64,000 nt of DNA from GCA-2683135 sp964507445 (GTDB lineage Bacteria; Planctomycetota; GCA-002687715): NCBI GenBank assembly GCA_964507445.1, contig CAZDQF010000011.1:62001-126000 (forward strand). Direction: 5' to 3'. The position numbers and the translations under genes were made by a program. Below the pieces are notes generated by a model that did no database searches, was not told where the DNA came from, and saw nothing but the letters and a program-made list of their open reading frames with translations. Below are positions 62,201 through 64,000 of this stretch, in pieces (within the stretch, counting starts at the first letter, position 1; every line of letters starts with the position of its first letter).

Positions 62201-62912
62201 CGTTCAGGTGCCAGGCGGCTTCATCCGCGGGAGCTTCGAAGAGCGGGCGCAGGCGTTCCCGGAGGAAGCGCTCCAGCCCGGGCTGGACCCGCGCCGTGTC
62301 GAACAGGTCCGAGGCCGGGCGGTTGGCGAGCCACACGCCGCCGACGTCGTCCACCGTGACCCCTTCCACGCCCGCGTCTTCCAGCGCCGCGGACAGGATC
62401 AGGCCGTAGAGGGTCACCTGGATGCGGTGGGACAGCTTCTGGTGGCTGGAGGCCTTGGCGTCGTGAATCCGCAGCACCGTCTGTCCATCGCGTTGCAGCA
62501 CCTCCACCAGGTCCGGGCGGCAGTCGGGGAAGTGCAGCAGCTCCGTGGTGAGGCCGTAGCGCTGGCGGAAGGTGTCTCCGATCCTCAACGTCGGCTGGTA
62601 GATCCACGTCCCCGCGGGGGCTCCGGCCATGCGCTCCAGGGACTCGTCCACACCCCAGGCGCGGTCCCTCCGTGGCCCGTCGCCGGGGGCCACGTCACAG
62701 GCCGCCGCGAGGTGCTCGTCCAGCAGACGGTCCTCCCAGTCATAGCCACCCTCCAGGACGGCTCGCGCCACCGGGTTGCCCTCCTTGTCCACTCTGGGGA
62801 CACCCTCCGTCGTGCGGTCCCGACCGGAGGTGGCGGCGTAGCGCAGGAACCGATCACAGTTGAAGTGGAAGTGCCTGGCGACGCGGGAGGGTGAGATGTT
62901 GAACGCGGGCAT
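59214..62912 (-). CDS. Dna2-like nuclease-helicase with Fe-S cysteine cluster
   Basis: A 1232-residue fusion. The N-terminal PD-(D/E)xK nuclease has Asp134 (CRPDLVEV), Asp151-Ala-Lys153 (the DxK motif) and Gln165 (HRIQVTLYG). Cys19, Cys240, Cys243 and Cys249 match the C...C-x2-C-x5-C iron-sulfur pattern of Dna2, AddB and Cas4. About 500 poorly conserved residues follow. An SF1B helicase comes last: GPPGTGKT near 810, VVDEASQVK near 930, LAGDHRQLPPI, TVDKMQGQEAESVIVSYG, NRLNVAITRA. It should unwind and cut DNA in repair, replication-fork processing or defence. It is followed by an SGNH gene and preceded by gtrA; no toxin or defence partner is visible. Confidence 0.88.
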   Translation of the reverse strand: MPAFNISPSRVARHFHFNCDRFLRYAATSGRDRTTEGVPRVDKEGNPVARAVLEGGYDWEDRLLDEHLAAACDVAPGDGPRRDRAWGVDESLERMAGAPAGTWIYQPTLRIGDTFRQRYGLTTELLHFPDCRPDLVEVLQRDGQTVLRIHDAKASSHQKLSHRIQVTLYGLILSAALEDAGVEGVTVDDVGGVWLANRPASDLFDTARVQPGLERFLRERLRPLFEAPADEAAWHLNVRCEWCDWFAHCRQEATETRSVSLLPQLSNHARRYLGSLTPPVHDLDDLEGLLGREDSARVLAGVASLSGAGARLRKQVNALNQGRAFALGSASIALPRMENVRFLITLQTEPVGGQVYVFGWRRIGGGAVFDDDDREHIRVAASDTPADLAEVKRELVRTLHQRLVRVHEHNQDKDFEEQLSLQCYVFDSYEETLLTDCLRESITDPEVGPQALDLFFHFQSPELLTAQQHPQDTAFFPVVVINRVIRELVALPIPVSYRFTDVNRTLRPDEYASDYAASEFFAFELSNQLKSDAVFHAWTKERPDLLEAVQDEIGKRLRGTDSILRGFRERIERHPHARLVAWAPKFRMPARIGIEDPLLSRLAFITRYECLSGYLEMRARRATPLGERMAACHVVPLVADTDRWFIADPPVDAPFDEEFPRYLLSPANDAGEEAQMTFDDFGKRSTVHGARGAVAIAGVEHRSEDGARYRLALRTGRGFPRVRPGDRYLLHERFTDWNTERVLGELHDLDGSREPNLLVRLLADPAAAAASPTPWPVDPGDLDRFADAAGCTRSQQQAMRDVASHRVRLVWGPPGTGKTWFLAQTILALLEAHRLADRPFRVVVTAFTHAAIDNLLRRIRTAQQEHGLCGEAPTLGKTVRSEDPGPGIEPVARKEGGDWLMSHERAVLGATVWSIQDALEADCETGMDLLVVDEASQVKVAEAALALRRLPASGRLVLAGDHRQLPPIISGDYPEPEPGEPLLHRSIFEGVRAAPGGDTCTSTLLENFRMCDALCRYPAQQLYVPEYAPASAEVGDRRLTLDPDTIPDPLVARILDPRNPLVVVIVEGVQTTAESPFEADLAARCVRALRAATTLAEDADGDRRFWEDRLFVITPHHVQRRAVVRAIKATRTWHAEPFVDTVDKMQGQEAESVIVSYGVSDVELALRERTFIYSVNRLNVAITRATSKCVVFLPRPLLDPDLEAFEDDDAAEGIAFMQGLPDAADDVVPVRP

Positions 62913-62960
62913 GGATCGACCCGACAGTATCCACGAACCGACCGTCGTTGGAAAGCGGAC

Positions 62961-63431
62961 TCACCGACCCTGTTGAGCGGCCTGGGCGAAACCCCAGTGC
63001 CGCAACAGGAGGTAGTTCCAACAGCCGCTGAGGAACAGGTTGGTGAGGAACGCGGCCACCCGGCCCAGACCCAGGGTCCAGATGAGCTGGTCGTGCAGCA
63101 GGGTCGTCACCGAGAGGCTGACCCCGTAGATGAGATAGGTGCGCAGCAGCGATCGCCAGTAGGGGGTCGGCCAGCGAAACGTGATGCGTCGGTGCAGGGT
63201 GTGGGTCAGGGCGCTCGTGATCAGGTAGGGGACCGCCCACCGGATGGCGTCGTCGAGCCGCGAGTCATCGAACCCGAGCTGCAGGAAGAGCCACACCAGG
63301 AAGACGAAGGCGAGCGTACCGAGACCTCCGCTCACCCCGAACCGGAAGATCTCCTCCACGCCGCCGAACAGACCGGGGGTGCGTGCTCGAGAAGCGGGCT
63401 TGGCGGGTTGCTGGTGGCGGTCGCTTGTCAC
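62961..63431 (-). CDS. GtrA-like membrane protein
   Basis: A 156-residue protein with four membrane helices (about 33-53, 66-83, 93-113, 123-143). The family pattern is clear: FRFGVSGGLGTLAFVFLVWLFLQL, ALTHTLHRRITFRW and FLTNLFLSGCWNYLLLRHWGF. GtrA proteins flip undecaprenyl-phosphate-linked sugars or take part in exopolysaccharide synthesis. The start is GTG. No glycosyltransferase is adjacent. Confidence 0.85.
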   Translation of the reverse strand: MTSDRHQQPAKPASRARTPGLFGGVEEIFRFGVSGGLGTLAFVFLVWLFLQLGFDDSRLDDAIRWAVPYLITSALTHTLHRRITFRWPTPYWRSLLRTYLIYGVSLSVTTLLHDQLIWTLGLGRVAAFLTNLFLSGCWNYLLLRHWGFAQAAQQGR

Positions 63432-63527
63432 GAGTCTGTCACGGCTTCGTCAACGGACGGAAACAAGCCGGCTCTCCCGGGGAAATCCGCGACGCAGAAC
63501 ATCGTACAAGGGGGCGGGAGATAACTC

Positions 63528-64000
63528 ATGAAACAGAACGCTACCTTTCTCGCGCTGTGTCTGACGGTCGTCGTGGCCATGAACCCAGGTGTCGCCTCCG
63601 GCCAGGAGGAGACACAGAAGAAGGACCTGAAGGCCCTGGCGGGCATCACGGGGCAATGGGGCGGGTCCCTGGACGGCCTCCGTTGGCGGCGGAGCGTCGA
63701 CTCCGCCGTCAACGACGCGCGGCCCTTGATGGTGCTGCAGCTGTTCGGGCGTCTCGACGAGGAGTTCTGCTGAGCGAACGCGGCGATCGCGAGGACCGTG
63801 ACGTTCTCGGACAAGGCCATCGTCGACTACGTGAAGAAGCACTTCGTGCCCGTCTGGGAGAGCGTGGCCCCGGTTCGGGTCACCACCTTCGAGCTGGGTG
63901 ACGGAAAGACCGTGACCGGCATCAACAACGGCGAGATCGCGCTCTACGTGTGCCGACCCGACGGCAAGGTCATCCACGCGCTGCCGGGCCTGCGGAGCCC
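63528..64000 (+). CDS. Thioredoxin-like exported selenoprotein candidate (in-frame TGA, 3' end outside window)
   Basis: The signal peptide MKQNATFLALCLTVVVAMN ends near GVASG, and GGGAG sits 7 bases before the ATG. Codons 68-81 read MVLQLFGRLDEEFC, like the strand and redox turn of a thioredoxin fold. Codon 82 is TGA (63771-63773), giving Cys81-Sec82 if recoded. The frame then stays open for 75 codons to the window end, with G/C in nearly all third positions and a protein-like sequence (IARTVTFSDKAIVDYVKKHF, then GEIALYVCRPDGKVI). A hairpin just after the TGA fits a bacterial SECIS. A nonsense mutation or sequencing error is the alternative. A redox role at a vicinal Cys-Sec pair is inferred. 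Confidence 0.7.
63787..63801 (+). promoter_or_regulatory. Putative bacterial SECIS hairpin
   Basis: Starting 14 bases after the TGA, UCGCG (63787-63791) pairs with CGUGA (63797-63801), including one G-U pair. The apical loop is AGGAC (63792-63796). The distance and the GG in the loop resemble the E. coli fdhF element (loop AGGUCU). The stem is short and is a hand-drawn fold. Confidence 0.5.

Noticed and set aside
60672..62894. 740-codon open frame on the + strand opposite the helicase
   Set aside because: It is the complement of a clearly conserved nuclease-helicase. It is rich in Val/Gly/His/Arg as expected for antisense frames in G+C-rich DNA and shows no motifs.
63771..63773. Pseudogene due to a premature TGA
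   Set aside because: Not excluded, but coding signal and sequence quality continue unchanged after the TGA, the preceding codon is Cys, and a SECIS-like hairpin follows; recoding is the better reading.

Overview
The window is strongly G+C-rich DNA, densely packed with genes, from a bacterium with an outer membrane: it carries BamD-like and LptE-like lipoproteins, outer-membrane beta-barrel features, and a large AsmA-like protein. An ECF sigma factor overlapping a membrane-anchored Ser/Thr kinase, many secreted HEAT, FG-GAP and lamin-tail type proteins, a type III glutamine synthetase and a GtrA protein suggest Planctomycetota or a close relative. This is inference from content, since no 16S rRNA is present. 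Two runs of N (100 and 10 bases) show that the sequence is a scaffolded draft assembly. No rRNA, tRNA, insertion sequence, prophage or CRISPR array was seen.

Bases 1-24800 are mainly core genes: the 3' end of a BatE-like gene; a lone archaeal-type threonyl-tRNA editing domain; then a tight + strand run corC-recO-bamD-lptE-folP-cdaA-cdaR-glmM-tsaB (magnesium/CBS protein, DNA repair, outer-membrane biogenesis, folate, c-di-AMP synthesis, amino-sugar synthesis, t6A tRNA modification). A ClpX-like unfoldase lies on the opposite strand. Then come alr, a 1307-residue AsmA-like protein, manC, ruvX, rpsO, pnp (PNPase with a long RG/D repeat tail interrupted by the 100-N gap), a cold-shock gene with an attenuator-like leader, and a DUF1989 gene.

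Bases 24800-49400 are metabolic and accessory. They hold a pair of secreted surface proteins (lamin-tail and a seven-bladed FG-GAP propeller), the sigma factor/kinase pair, a solitary peptide-type binding protein, and a Rieske oxygenase. A glcD-glcE-glcF-gph operon completes a 2-phosphoglycolate to glyoxylate route. It is followed by a nucleoside-type MFS transporter with a Gfo/Idh/MocA oxidoreductase, a DEDD exonuclease, an inositol-phosphatase-like protein, a PLD-type hydrolase, an FAH-family enzyme, queF, glnN and an HpnA-like epimerase.

Bases 49400-63450, all on the minus strand, encode mostly exported hydrolases and envelope proteins (M28 peptidase, class A beta-lactamase-like protein, HEAT protein, DUF5916 barrel, M16 peptidase, SGNH protein), then a Dna2-like nuclease-helicase with an Fe-S cysteine pattern and a GtrA protein. 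The window ends in a thioredoxin-like gene with an in-frame TGA directly after a Cys codon. The reading frame continues cleanly past it and a SECIS-like hairpin follows, so it is read here as a selenoprotein; this is the strongest novelty. A second theme is that at least nine genes have a TANNNT box 6-8 bp upstream of the start codon, which predicts leaderless mRNAs.
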